A DNA stretch of 19,550 nucleotides from Bacillota bacterium (GCA_023392075.1 JAEVZU010000297.1:1-19550); one strand, 5' to 3'. Shown: positions 7,294 to 15,118, numbered from the stretch's first letter. Numbers and translations are program-made. The notes: a model not told the origin generated them from the letters alone.

Positions 7294-7316
7294 GTACAAT
7301 ATGCAGAATATTGTAC
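7294..7316 (+). other. hairpin after the NifH-like gene
   Basis: A perfect 9-bp stem, GTACAATAT with ATATTGTAC, around a 5-nt loop (7303-7307). It starts 21 nt after the NifH-like stop codon and lacks a U-tract. It is probably a 3' stabilising or processing structure between nifH-like and nifD-like mRNA, not a terminator. Confidence 0.5.
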
Positions 7317-7321
7317 CAGCA

Positions 7322-7423
7322 GTCTGTAACATCCATATTCATACATTGCCGGCGGTTAAATTTTCCCTGCCGGACCAGATATATGTTTTAGATATTACAG
7401 ACCACCAGTATTTAAGGAGGTCT
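7322..7423 (+). promoter_or_regulatory. candidate RNA switch controlling the NifD-like start
   Basis: GTCTGTAA (7322-7329) is perfectly complementary to TTACAGAC (7395-7402), enclosing a CCGGC/GCCGG hairpin (7349-7373). The 3' part of that helix, AGACC (7399-7403), can instead pair with GGTCT (7419-7423), which covers the end of the AAGGAGG ribosome binding site. The two pairings are mutually exclusive, so folding could open or close the start. Seen directly: complementarity. Inferred: regulation and any ligand. Confidence 0.45.
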
Positions 7424-7428
7424 TGTTG

Positions 7429-8910
7429 GTGAGTTCAGTTAATATAAAAAGTCCGGAAGTGCAAATCCGTGAAGTACGGTTGGGTTCAATAACAGGTTTT
7501 GAAGGTACGGCAGGTGAACTTGTTAATTGTGCAAGAGCGGGAAAGCTTCAGGACAGTACCAGGAGCTTCAGCCAATGTATGGGCTGCAGCTCGGGAAATG
7601 CCTTTTGCCAGCTTTCCATGATTAAGGATGCAGCCATTATCAATCATGCTCCGGTTGGCTGTTCGGGAGATTTCTTCGGTTTTAACTTTGTATACAGGGT
7701 AGGGCAGATGGAAAGAAACCTGCCACCCGCAATGGGAAGATATTTTAACACAAACATAGAGGAGAAGGATACCATATTCGGTGCCACAACCAAACTGAGA
7801 GAGACTGTCAAAGAGGTTTATGAGAGGGTAAGGCCAAATGCAATATTCATCACTACTTCATGTGCCTCAGCCATCATTGGTGATGATGTGGAATTCGTGG
7901 CTAACGATTTGACCGAAGAGCTGGGAATACCTGTGGTAGGCTGCTATTGCGAGGGCTTCAAATCAAAAATCTGGACCACGGGTTTTGATTCTGCATACCA
8001 CTCAATAGTCAGAAAAATTGTCAAGCCGCCAAGAAAAAAGACCAATAAGGTAAATATAATAAACTTTTGGGGGAGCCAGATATTTGACCATATATTGAAA
8101 CCTCTTGGGTACGAAGCGAATTATGTTGTTCCGTTCTCTACCGTAGCAGACCTTCAATATATTTCCGAAGCGGCAGCTACCATACAGATATGTCCCACAC
8201 TGGGAACCTATATAGGTGCGGCACTTGAACAGGTATACGGTGTACCTGAAATCAAAGCCCCGCCCGCCTATGGCATACCCGGTACCGATGCCTGGCTTAG
8301 AGAGCTGGGCAAAGTACTTAACAGGGAAGCTGAAATTGAGGAATATATCAAAAAGGAGCATGCAAGGGTTTTGCCGCTTCTGGAGGAATACCGAAGAAAA
8401 CTCCAGGGGAAAACTGCATACCTGACAGCCGGCGCAGCTCACGGTCATGCCCTGATAGCACTCTTAAGAGAACTTGGACTTCAGGTTCAGGGGGCTGCCA
8501 TATTCCACCATGATCCCATATATGACAATGGTGATCCGACCTCAGATGCTTTGGCCCATGATGTCAACACCTATGGAGATGTTCATAACTACAATGTTTG
8601 TAACAAGCAGGCTTACGAACTTGTTAACATACTGAACAGAGTACGTCCTGACATAATGATAGCAAGACATGGGGGAATGACACTCTGGGGAGCAAAGCTC
8701 GGGGTTCCCACACTTTTAATAGGTGATGAACAGTTTGGCTTCGGATATCAGGGAGTGCTCAACTATGCCGAAAGAATACTTGAAACACTTGATAATAAAG
8801 AATTTGTAACAAATCTTGCAAAGCACAGCTCCATGCCATATACACAATGGTGGCTGGAGCAGAATCCATTCTCTTTCCTCGGAGGTAATGTTGATGTTGA
8901 AATTTATTGA
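7429..8910 (+). CDS. NifD-like catalytic subunit of a nitrogenase-like reductase
   Basis: Alpha-type subunit, 493 aa from GTG 7429, which lies 8 nt after AAGGAGG; TTG codons at 7423 and 7426 are alternatives with tighter spacing. P-cluster cysteines are in QCMGCSSG (Cys53, with Cys50 and Cys60 nearby), HAPVGC (Cys78) and TTSCASAIIGDD (Cys145). The cofactor-anchoring cysteine, equivalent to Azotobacter NifD Cys275, is Cys255 in IQICPTLGTYIG. The position of the second cofactor ligand, His442, is Gln441 in GFGYQGVLNY. The CEGF segment reads CEGFKSKIWTTGF, so the Gln191 and His195 equivalents are Trp and Phe, and the Arg96 equivalent is Asn. It therefore likely binds a NifB-derived cluster but in a pocket unlike that of N2-reducing enzymes. 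Neighbouring sulfur genes suggest a methylthio-alkane reductase-like activity. Alignments were done by eye. Confidence 0.88.
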   Translation: MSSVNIKSPEVQIREVRLGSITGFEGTAGELVNCARAGKLQDSTRSFSQCMGCSSGNAFCQLSMIKDAAIINHAPVGCSGDFFGFNFVYRVGQMERNLPPAMGRYFNTNIEEKDTIFGATTKLRETVKEVYERVRPNAIFITTSCASAIIGDDVEFVANDLTEELGIPVVGCYCEGFKSKIWTTGFDSAYHSIVRKIVKPPRKKTNKVNIINFWGSQIFDHILKPLGYEANYVVPFSTVADLQYISEAAATIQICPTLGTYIGAALEQVYGVPEIKAPPAYGIPGTDAWLRELGKVLNREAEIEEYIKKEHARVLPLLEEYRRKLQGKTAYLTAGAAHGHALIALLRELGLQVQGAAIFHHDPIYDNGDPTSDALAHDVNTYGDVHNYNVCNKQAYELVNILNRVRPDIMIARHGGMTLWGAKLGVPTLLIGDEQFGFGYQGVLNYAERILETLDNKEFVTNLAKHSSMPYTQWWLEQNPFSFLGGNVDVEIY

Positions 8911-10210
8911 GCAGCCCAGATATTCCTGCGCCATAGGGGCACAACAAACCGTTGTGGCCATAAAAAGAGGGGTACCCATATTGCATGCGGGTCCGGGCTG
9001 CAGCTCCAAGGTAAGCAGCCTTATCGGCCAGGGAGAGGGCTACGCAGGAGGAAATACCATTCCCTGCACAAACACCGGCGAAGCCGAGGTGGTGTACGGT
9101 GGTGAAGGAAGACTCAGAAATGTAGTTGACGGTGCTTTCAAGGTTATAGATGCCGATCTGTATGTTATACTCACAGGCTGTACCTCCGATATAGTGGGTG
9201 ATGATGTGGGCAGGGTCACAGGTGAGTACCAGGCCCAGGGAAGACCTGTTGTTTATGCTGAAACGGGCGGCTTCAAAAGCAATAACTATGTCAGCCATGA
9301 AGTTGTTGTAAATGCCATCATAGATCAATATGTTGACGTTCACAACAAGGGCGGGAATATACGGAAAGGTCTTGTAAATGTATTTGCCACCGTTCCCTAC
9401 CAGGATCCCTACTGGAATGGAAACCTGGAAGAGATCAAGCGTATTCTTGAAGGAATAGGCCTGACGGTAAACATACTTTTCGGAAATGAATCGGGAGGTG
9501 TGTATGAATGGAAAACCATTCCCGATGCCGAATTCAATATTTTGATCAACACCTGGACCGGGCTTGGAATAGTAAGGCATCTCGAGGAAAAATACGGAAC
9601 ACCGTATATGCAGTTTCCATATCTCCCCATAGGGGGAATAGAGACAACCAGATTTTTAAAGCAGGTTGCCGGGTTTGGTGAGCTGAACGGGGAAAAAGTT
9701 GATGCCTTTATTCAAAAGGAAGAGGAAAAATATTATTCGTTTATTGAGAGAACTGCCGACTTCATGCTTGAATTCAGATACGGAATTCCCAGAAGGTTTT
9801 ATACCATATTGGATGCCGCCTATTCCATAGGTTTCTCCAAGTTTCTTTTAAGTGAACTTGGTATTATTCCGGCAAAACAATATGTGATCGACGATACACC
9901 TGAGGAATTCAGGGAGGAGATTAAGAAGCAGTTTGCGGCGATTTCGGATTTAAGATCCGCCGAAGTATCGTTTTCCATAGACGGCGGGGCCATACAGCAG
10001 GAAATCAGGGAAGAGCCCCAGAAAAACAGGGCCATTATACTTGGAAGCGGCTGGGAAAGAGATCTCGCAAGTGATATCAAGGCTGACCTGCTTATAATCA
10101 GTGCTCCCGTAACCTACAGGCTGGTGCTTAACTGTGGGTATGCAGGCTACAATGGCGGTCTGAGAGCAATTGAAGATATATATGACAGGGTACTGAATAC
10201 GTACAGATAG
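8894..10210 (+). CDS. NifK-like partner subunit of the nitrogenase-like reductase
   Basis: Beta-type subunit, 438 aa, with the shared P-cluster ligands Cys12 (YSCAIGA), Cys36 (HAGPGCSSK) and Cys96 (LTGCTSDIVGDD), equivalent to NifK Cys70, Cys95 and Cys153. It is shorter than classical NifK (about 520 aa), chiefly because the N-terminus begins just before the first ligand. The start is ATG 8894, 8 nt after GGAGG inside the end of the NifD-like gene; ATG 8888 is only 2 nt from that site. The 17-nt overlap with the NifD-like gene implies coupled, equimolar synthesis. All six P-cluster cysteines of the pair are present, which argues against the dark-operative protochlorophyllide reductase and CfbD types, whose cluster ligation differs. 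Confidence 0.88.
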   Translation: MLKFIEQPRYSCAIGAQQTVVAIKRGVPILHAGPGCSSKVSSLIGQGEGYAGGNTIPCTNTGEAEVVYGGEGRLRNVVDGAFKVIDADLYVILTGCTSDIVGDDVGRVTGEYQAQGRPVVYAETGGFKSNNYVSHEVVVNAIIDQYVDVHNKGGNIRKGLVNVFATVPYQDPYWNGNLEEIKRILEGIGLTVNILFGNESGGVYEWKTIPDAEFNILINTWTGLGIVRHLEEKYGTPYMQFPYLPIGGIETTRFLKQVAGFGELNGEKVDAFIQKEEEKYYSFIERTADFMLEFRYGIPRRFYTILDAAYSIGFSKFLLSELGIIPAKQYVIDDTPEEFREEIKKQFAAISDLRSAEVSFSIDGGAIQQEIREEPQKNRAIILGSGWERDLASDIKADLLIISAPVTYRLVLNCGYAGYNGGLRAIEDIYDRVLNTYR

Positions 10211-10218
10211 AGGTTAGC

Positions 10219-11010
10219 ATGGGAACCAGTTTCATATCAATTGAAGATTTGTATAAGACGTTTAAAAATGCGGATGGAAATGTAGAAGTATTAAAGGGTA
10301 TTAATCTTGAGCTGGAGAAAGGTGATATCTTCGGAATTGTGGGTTTCAGCGGAGCCGGAAAGTCAACCTTGATAAGATGTCTGAACCGGCTTGAGAAACC
10401 CGATTGCGGCAGGATAAGGATCGGCGAACATGAAATTACGGCGTTGTCAAAAAAAGAGCTGAACCACCATCGTCAAAAAATCGGTATGATCTTTCAGCAC
10501 TTCAATCTCTTTGATTCCCGGACTGTTTTCGGAAATGTAGCCTATCCGCTTGAAATTGCCGGCTATGATAAAAAGCATATCAGGAAAAGGGTGGAGGAAA
10601 TTCTCGAGCTGGTTGAACTAAGTGACAAAATAAACTGTCATATAGGTCAACTGAGCGGGGGACAAAAGCAAAGAGTAGGAATTGCCAGAGCCCTTGCCAA
10701 CAATCCCGATGTATTGCTAAGTGATGAAGCAACCTCCGCACTTGACCCCCAGACAACTCTTTCGGTGCTTGATCTTTTGAAGGATATAAACAGAAAGCTG
10801 GGTCTCACCATAATTTTGATAACCCATGAGCTGGAGGTTATAAAATATTCCTGCAACAACATGGCTGTACTGGAAAGCGGAGTTATTGTCGAGCAGGGAG
10901 CTGTCAGGGACATATTTCAAAATCCCAGAAGTGACACGGCAAGACTGTTTGTAAAAATAAATGCGGAATTTGCCGCAAACCAGTGGGTAAAGGAGGGTGA
11001 GTATATATGA
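10219..11010 (+). CDS. metN: methionine-type ABC transporter ATPase MetN, short form
   Basis: ATPase of a MetNIQ importer, 263 aa. Walker A GFSGAGKST is at residues 42-50; the Q-loop region reads IGMIFQHFNLFDSRTVFGNV, followed by signature LSGGQKQRVGIARALA, Walker B VLLSDEATSALDP and H-loop LITHELEVI. Typical MetN proteins are about 340 aa, with a C-terminal NIL/ACT-like domain through which methionine inhibits transport; that domain is missing here. The gene starts 8 nt after the NifK-like stop and overlaps metI by 4 nt (ATGA), so it belongs to the same transcript. The link to the nitrogenase-like genes suggests uptake of methionine or another small thioether, but the substrate is not proven by sequence. 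Confidence 0.9.
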   Translation: MGTSFISIEDLYKTFKNADGNVEVLKGINLELEKGDIFGIVGFSGAGKSTLIRCLNRLEKPDCGRIRIGEHEITALSKKELNHHRQKIGMIFQHFNLFDSRTVFGNVAYPLEIAGYDKKHIRKRVEEILELVELSDKINCHIGQLSGGQKQRVGIARALANNPDVLLSDEATSALDPQTTLSVLDLLKDINRKLGLTIILITHELEVIKYSCNNMAVLESGVIVEQGAVRDIFQNPRSDTARLFVKINAEFAANQWVKEGEYI

Positions 11011-11717
11011 ATCTGAATAACAGCAGTATTTTTGAAGTTATCAAAAGCGCATTCGGAAAAGATGTATGGCAGATTGTAGCACCTGCTATAAAGGATACTC
11101 TGTATATGACTCTTCTGACTACAATATTTACTCTTCTGCTGGGGGTTGTCCTGGGAATAATACTTGTTATTACCGATAAGCAGGGGATACACCCACTTCC
11201 CATATTCAACAGGGTACTGGGAGCTGTCGTCAATGTACTGAGATCACTGCCCTCAATGATACTTATTATTCTTACACTGCCGCTTTCCAGATTTTTTATT
11301 GGCAGAGCCTATGGGCCGGAAGCGTGTATTCTAGCTTTGGTTGCAAGTTGTGTTCCCATGTTCGGGAGACTTGTGGAAAGCAGTATACTGGAGGTTGCAA
11401 AAGGTAAAATAGAAGCTGCCAAAGCTATGGGCACTCCGAACTTTTACATAATAACCAAAGTCCTAATACCGGAGGCACTACCTTCACTGATCAGAGCTTT
11501 TACTGTGGCAATTATCGCCATAATTGCCACAACTGCTCTGGCAGGCTCCTTCGGAGCAGGCGGCCTGGGAGATGTGGCAGTAAGGTTCGGTTATTCCAGA
11601 TTCAAGACGGATATACTTATTGCTGCGGTGCTGGTGCTTATTATAATTGTTCAGCTTGTTCAGTTTCTTGGCGATGCACTTTCAAAACATATTATAAAGA
11701 AAAGATTTCTGATGTAG
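11007..11717 (+). CDS. metI: methionine-type ABC transporter permease MetI
   Basis: Membrane permease of 236 aa with about five to six hydrophobic helices. The MetI-type N-terminal region reads APAIKDTLYMTLLTTIFTLL, and the cytoplasmic coupling loop is EAAKAMGTPNFYIITKVLIPEALPSL, the EAA motif written here in parts: EAAKAMG, then IPEALPSL. Its start codon overlaps the metN stop (ATGA) after GGAGGGTGAG. It forms the channel with two MetN subunits and receives substrate from MetQ, encoded 59 nt downstream. Length is slightly above the E. coli protein (217 aa), explained by the longer N-terminus. Confidence 0.92.
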   Translation: MNLNNSSIFEVIKSAFGKDVWQIVAPAIKDTLYMTLLTTIFTLLLGVVLGIILVITDKQGIHPLPIFNRVLGAVVNVLRSLPSMILIILTLPLSRFFIGRAYGPEACILALVASCVPMFGRLVESSILEVAKGKIEAAKAMGTPNFYIITKVLIPEALPSLIRAFTVAIIAIIATTALAGSFGAGGLGDVAVRFGYSRFKTDILIAAVLVLIIIVQLVQFLGDALSKHIIKKRFLM

Positions 11718-11776
11718 AGAATTTGATGATTAATAGGTTAAAACGATCCATATAAAACGAAAGGACGATCAATTTT

Positions 11777-12622
11777 ATGAAAAAGAAATTTTTATCAGCT
11801 GTTATAGGAGTTATATCAATCTTACTGGTGGTTTCAGGCTGCGGAAAGCCGGATACGGCGGCAAGCGGAAGCACTGCTGCCGGGCAGACCCTGTCAAAGG
11901 CTAATCCGGTTACCCTGAAGGTGCTTGCCGACCAGGTACCGCATTCAGAACTGCTGAACTTTGTGAAACCCAAGCTTGCCGAACAGGGAGTAAATCTTGA
12001 AATCACAATTTTACAGAACGACCATGGCAATGAAGATACCGATAATGGAGAATTTGACGTTAATTTCTTCCAGCATCAGCCCTATCTTGATTCGCTAAAA
12101 AAAGAAAAGGGTTATGATCTTGCAAATGCAGGAAATATACATGTTGAGCCAATTGGTCTCTACTCTGTAAAATATAAAACAAAGGAAGAAATCCCGGAGG
12201 GTGCCGTAATAGGCATACCAAACGATGTGACAAACGAATACAGAGCACTGAAAATTCTTGAAACAAACGGTTTCATCAAATTAAAGAGCGATTTGCCCGA
12301 ACATGCAGCTACAGTAAAAGACATAGCCGAATACATAAAAAAAATTGAAATCAAGGAAATTGAGTCGGCTCAATTGATAAGACTGAAGGATGATTTCGAC
12401 GGCTACATAACTAACACCAACAAGATACTTGAAGCCGGCATCGACGCAAACTCTGCACTTTTCAGAGAGGGCAAGGACTCTCCGTATGCAAATATACTTG
12501 TTACCAAAAGCAGCAGAGTCAATGAGCCTGCTGTTGCAGCCTTAAAAAATGCTTTAACAACAGAAGAGGTCCGCAAATTCATTGAGGAAAAATATAAGGG
12601 CGCAGTAATACCGGCGTTTTAG
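11777..12622 (+). CDS. metQ: methionine-type substrate-binding lipoprotein MetQ
   Basis: Lipoprotein of 281 aa that captures substrate outside the membrane for MetNI. A basic N-terminus and hydrophobic stretch lead to the lipobox VVSGC, with the lipidated Cys22, followed by a Ser/Ala/Gly-rich linker. NlpA/MetQ family features are VKPKLAEQGVNLEI, the VNFFQHQPYLDSL segment and the later AVIGIPNDVTNEYRALKILE. The start is ATG 11777, after AAAGGA with a fairly long spacer. It follows metI by 59 nt and precedes the second NifX-like gene by 18 nt. Family members bind L- or D-methionine or its oxidised forms; the exact ligand here may be a different thioether. Confidence 0.92.
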   Translation: MKKKFLSAVIGVISILLVVSGCGKPDTAASGSTAAGQTLSKANPVTLKVLADQVPHSELLNFVKPKLAEQGVNLEITILQNDHGNEDTDNGEFDVNFFQHQPYLDSLKKEKGYDLANAGNIHVEPIGLYSVKYKTKEEIPEGAVIGIPNDVTNEYRALKILETNGFIKLKSDLPEHAATVKDIAEYIKKIEIKEIESAQLIRLKDDFDGYITNTNKILEAGIDANSALFREGKDSPYANILVTKSSRVNEPAVAALKNALTTEEVRKFIEEKYKGAVIPAF

Positions 12623-12640
12623 GAAGGCATAGGTAGTTAA

Positions 12641-12973
12641 ATGAGTCAAAGAGTTGCGGTGGCAAGCAGTGACGGTGTAAATATCGACCTTCACTTCGCA
12701 AGGGCGTCCAGTTTTTATATTTATGATATAAATGAGGACGGTTTTGAATATATTGAGAATAGAAAGCAGGGGGCTGCCAATAAGCATGATGAAGATGGAT
12801 TTGCAGGAACTTTAAAGCTTATTGAAGACTGCCGGTCAATAATAGTAGGCCAGATAGGTATGGGAGCATTGTCCTTTGTCAACAAAAAAGGTTTCAGAGT
12901 TTTTGAAGCACCATATCCTGTTTCTGAGGTTTTGCAGAAGTTTGTTGAAAAAAATATTTTGAAGGAGGGCTAA
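12641..12973 (+). CDS. second NifX/NafY-family protein
   Basis: A 110-aa cytoplasmic protein of the same family as the product at 5976-6332, with VAVASSDGVNIDLHFARASSF at the N-terminus (ASSDG, DLHFARAS) and IIVGQIGMGALSFVNKKGFRVFEAP near the end (GQIGMGA). The HFGH pattern of the first copy is HFAR here, so the two have diverged and may bind different clusters or partners. It sits between metQ and the cystathionine enzyme, within the same run of genes, and starts at ATG 12641 with only a weak AGGTAG site. A carrier for a NifB-derived cluster is the family expectation; a regulatory role is also possible. Confidence 0.82.
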   Translation: MSQRVAVASSDGVNIDLHFARASSFYIYDINEDGFEYIENRKQGAANKHDEDGFAGTLKLIEDCRSIIVGQIGMGALSFVNKKGFRVFEAPYPVSEVLQKFVEKNILKEG

Positions 12974-12978
12974 AACAT

Positions 12979-14163
12979 ATGGAAAGTGAAATGTTAACTG
13001 AATCACACATGCAAAGCAATTTTAACACTTTGTTAATACACGGGGGAATAGACGGGGATGAAAGGACGGGTGCAGTAAGTGTGCCTATTTATCAGACCTC
13101 CACCTACAGGCAGATTGAACTGGGACAGCATAAAGGATATGAATATTCAAGAACAGGTAATCCCACAAGGGAAGCGCTTGAAGCACTTATCAAAGAGCTT
13201 GAGAGGGGAGAAGCCGGCTTTGCTTTTGCCTCGGGAATGGCAGCAATTACAGCTGTGCTGCTTTTGCTGAAAAGTGGTGATAAGGTTATCATTTCAAATA
13301 ATGTATATGGCGGTACCTTCAGGGTTTTGGACAAGGTTTTTAAAAATTTCGGACTGGAATATGAGATTGCCGATACTTCAAATATTGATGAGGTGGAAAG
13401 CAAAGTGCTTCCGGGAGTTGCGGCAGTAATTGTGGAAAGTCCGGCAAATCCTTTGCTTACAATAACCGATATCGGGAAAGTAGCGGAAATTGCCCGGAAA
13501 AACGGGGCACTCACCATTGTTGACAATACTTTTATGACTCCTTATCTTCAAAGGCCTCTGGAGCTTGGAGCCGATATTGTAATCCACAGTGCTACCAAAT
13601 ATCTGGGAGGGCACAGTGATGTAATTGCAGGTCTGGTGGTTGTCAAAGACAGTGAGACTGCTGCACGTCTTAAATTCCTTCAAAATGCAACCGGTGGTGT
13701 ATTGCCGCCCTTTGATTCCTGGCTGCTGCTGCGCGGAATCAAAACACTGGCAGTAAGATTGGACAGACACATTGAAAATTCCAGGTATGTTGTTGATTTT
13801 CTTAAAAATCATGAAGGTGTAACAAAAATATATTATCCGGGGCTTGAGACTTCAGAAGGCTATGAAACACATAAAAAACAGGCATACGGCCCGGGAGCTA
13901 TGATTTCTTTCGTTTTATCCGACGACTATGATATAAAGCTGTTTTTTAAGAATGTCAGTCTGGTTACTCTCGGAGAGAGCCTGGGAGGAGTTGAATCACT
14001 TGTAAGTCATCCGGCAAGCATGACCCATGCCTCCATTCCTTATGAAATCAGACAGAAAGTAGGGATAGTCGACAATTTGATTCGTCTGTCGGTTGGTATT
14101 GAAGATAAGGTAGCAATAATAAATGACCTCGGTAATGCTTTTAACAAGGCAAAACGAAAATAA
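12979..14163 (+). CDS. cystathionine gamma-lyase/gamma-synthase-type PLP enzyme (MccB/MetB)
   Basis: Cytoplasmic PLP enzyme of the Cys/Met metabolism family, 394 aa. Key features are YEYSRTGNPTREALE (about 54-68, phosphate and substrate contacts), the SGMAA motif at 85-89, VDNTFMTPYLQRP around 181-193, and the Schiff-base lysine Lys207 in HSATKYLGGHSD. The C-terminal half has ESLGGVESLVSHPASMTHA. The family includes gamma-synthase (MetB), gamma-lyase (MccB) and related enzymes, which are hard to separate by eye. Because a CysK/MccA-type gene follows directly, a reverse transsulfuration pair (homocysteine to cysteine) is the favoured reading. An AAGGAGG site at 12962-12968 supports ATG 12979. 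Methionine gamma-lyase is a less likely alternative. Confidence 0.88.
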   Translation: MESEMLTESHMQSNFNTLLIHGGIDGDERTGAVSVPIYQTSTYRQIELGQHKGYEYSRTGNPTREALEALIKELERGEAGFAFASGMAAITAVLLLLKSGDKVIISNNVYGGTFRVLDKVFKNFGLEYEIADTSNIDEVESKVLPGVAAVIVESPANPLLTITDIGKVAEIARKNGALTIVDNTFMTPYLQRPLELGADIVIHSATKYLGGHSDVIAGLVVVKDSETAARLKFLQNATGGVLPPFDSWLLLRGIKTLAVRLDRHIENSRYVVDFLKNHEGVTKIYYPGLETSEGYETHKKQAYGPGAMISFVLSDDYDIKLFFKNVSLVTLGESLGGVESLVSHPASMTHASIPYEIRQKVGIVDNLIRLSVGIEDKVAIINDLGNAFNKAKRK

Positions 14164-14209
14164 TGAGACAGCTGTGAAACAACTTGTTAAAGCATAAAAG
14201 GAGGCATAT

Positions 14210-15118
14210 ATGAAGTATTATAACGATATTCGCGAGCTTATTGGAAATACCCCTGTTTTAAGACTGAACAATATTGGAATAAAGCAATCGGTAAAACTTT
14301 TTGCAAAGCTGGAACTGTTCAATCCCGGAGGAAGTGTAAAAGACAGGATGGGTACGGCATTGATCGAGGATGCTGAAAAAAATGGAATTCTGAAAGAAGG
14401 CTCCACAATTCTTGAGGCTACTGCCGGAAACGCCGGAATAGGTATAGCATTGGCTGCATTAAACAAAGGCTATAGAATCATATTTGCGGTTCCTGAGAAA
14501 TTTTCCCATGAGAAACTGGCAATAATGAAGGCGCTAGGGGCCGAAATTGTGCAGACACCGCTCGAAAAGGGAATGAGCGGAGCTTTTGAAAAGGTCCAGG
14601 AACTGCTTGAGACCATTAAAAACTCCGTATGCCTGAGCCAATTCACCAACCGGGCAAACCCCAAAATCCATTATTATACTACCGGTCCGGAAATTTACAG
14701 GGATCTGGAAGGGAAAATAGATTACCTGGTGGCAGGGGCAGGCAGCGGCGGAACTATTTCAGGTGTTTTGAAGTACATAAAGGAGAGAAACGCCGATATA
14801 AAAGGTATACTGGCCGATCCTGTAGGTTCCACCATGGGCGGAGGCCTGCCGGGATGTTACAGTATAGAGGGAATAGGGAATACCTTTATGCCTGAAACCA
14901 TGGACAATACATTGATTGATGAAGTAGTTAAGGTCAATGATTCGCAGGCTTTACAGGAGGTCAGGCTTGTGGCGGAAAAAGAAGGACTCCTGATCGGAAC
15001 CTCCTCAGGAGCAGCGCTGTATGCAGCCAGAGTTATCTCCCAACGGGTTGAGAATGCCCGCATAGTGGTGATTTTCCCGGACAGGGGTGACAGGTATCTT
15101 AGCAAGAATATTTTTTAG
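14210..15118 (+). CDS. cysteine synthase / O-acetylserine-dependent cystathionine beta-synthase (CysK/MccA type)
   Basis: PLP enzyme of 302 aa in the cysteine synthase family. IGNTPVLRL is at residues 11-19, and the PLP lysine is Lys44 in NPGGSVKDRMG. The substrate loop reads EATAGNAGIGIA, departing from the common SGNTG of CysK, and is followed by GAGSGGTISGVLKYIKE and the C-terminal GTSSGAALYAA. The changed substrate loop and the preceding MccB-type gene suggest an MccA-like role (O-acetylserine plus homocysteine to cystathionine), but sulfide-dependent cysteine synthesis is equally possible. AAAGGAGG precedes ATG 14210, 46 nt after the previous stop. The downstream gap carries a terminator-like hairpin. 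Confidence 0.88.
   Translation: MKYYNDIRELIGNTPVLRLNNIGIKQSVKLFAKLELFNPGGSVKDRMGTALIEDAEKNGILKEGSTILEATAGNAGIGIALAALNKGYRIIFAVPEKFSHEKLAIMKALGAEIVQTPLEKGMSGAFEKVQELLETIKNSVCLSQFTNRANPKIHYYTTGPEIYRDLEGKIDYLVAGAGSGGTISGVLKYIKERNADIKGILADPVGSTMGGGLPGCYSIEGIGNTFMPETMDNTLIDEVVKVNDSQALQEVRLVAEKEGLLIGTSSGAALYAARVISQRVENARIVVIFPDRGDRYLSKNIF

Noticed and set aside
8759..9580. Long minus-strand open frame of 273 codons
   Set aside because: It lies opposite the NifD/NifK-like genes, has no ribosome binding site or recognisable protein features, and its composition fits an antisense shadow.
6394..10210. Classical nitrogenase nifHDK for N2 fixation
   Set aside because: The cofactor His, Gln191, His195 and Arg96 equivalents are replaced, NifK is short, nifE, nifN and nifV are absent, and all neighbours concern sulfur.
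6394..10210. Dark-operative protochlorophyllide/chlorin reductase or CfbCD (F430 synthesis)
   Set aside because: Those lack a NifB partner and a full six-cysteine P-cluster set, and CfbD is a single subunit; here there are two distinct subunits with six ligands plus NifB and NifX.
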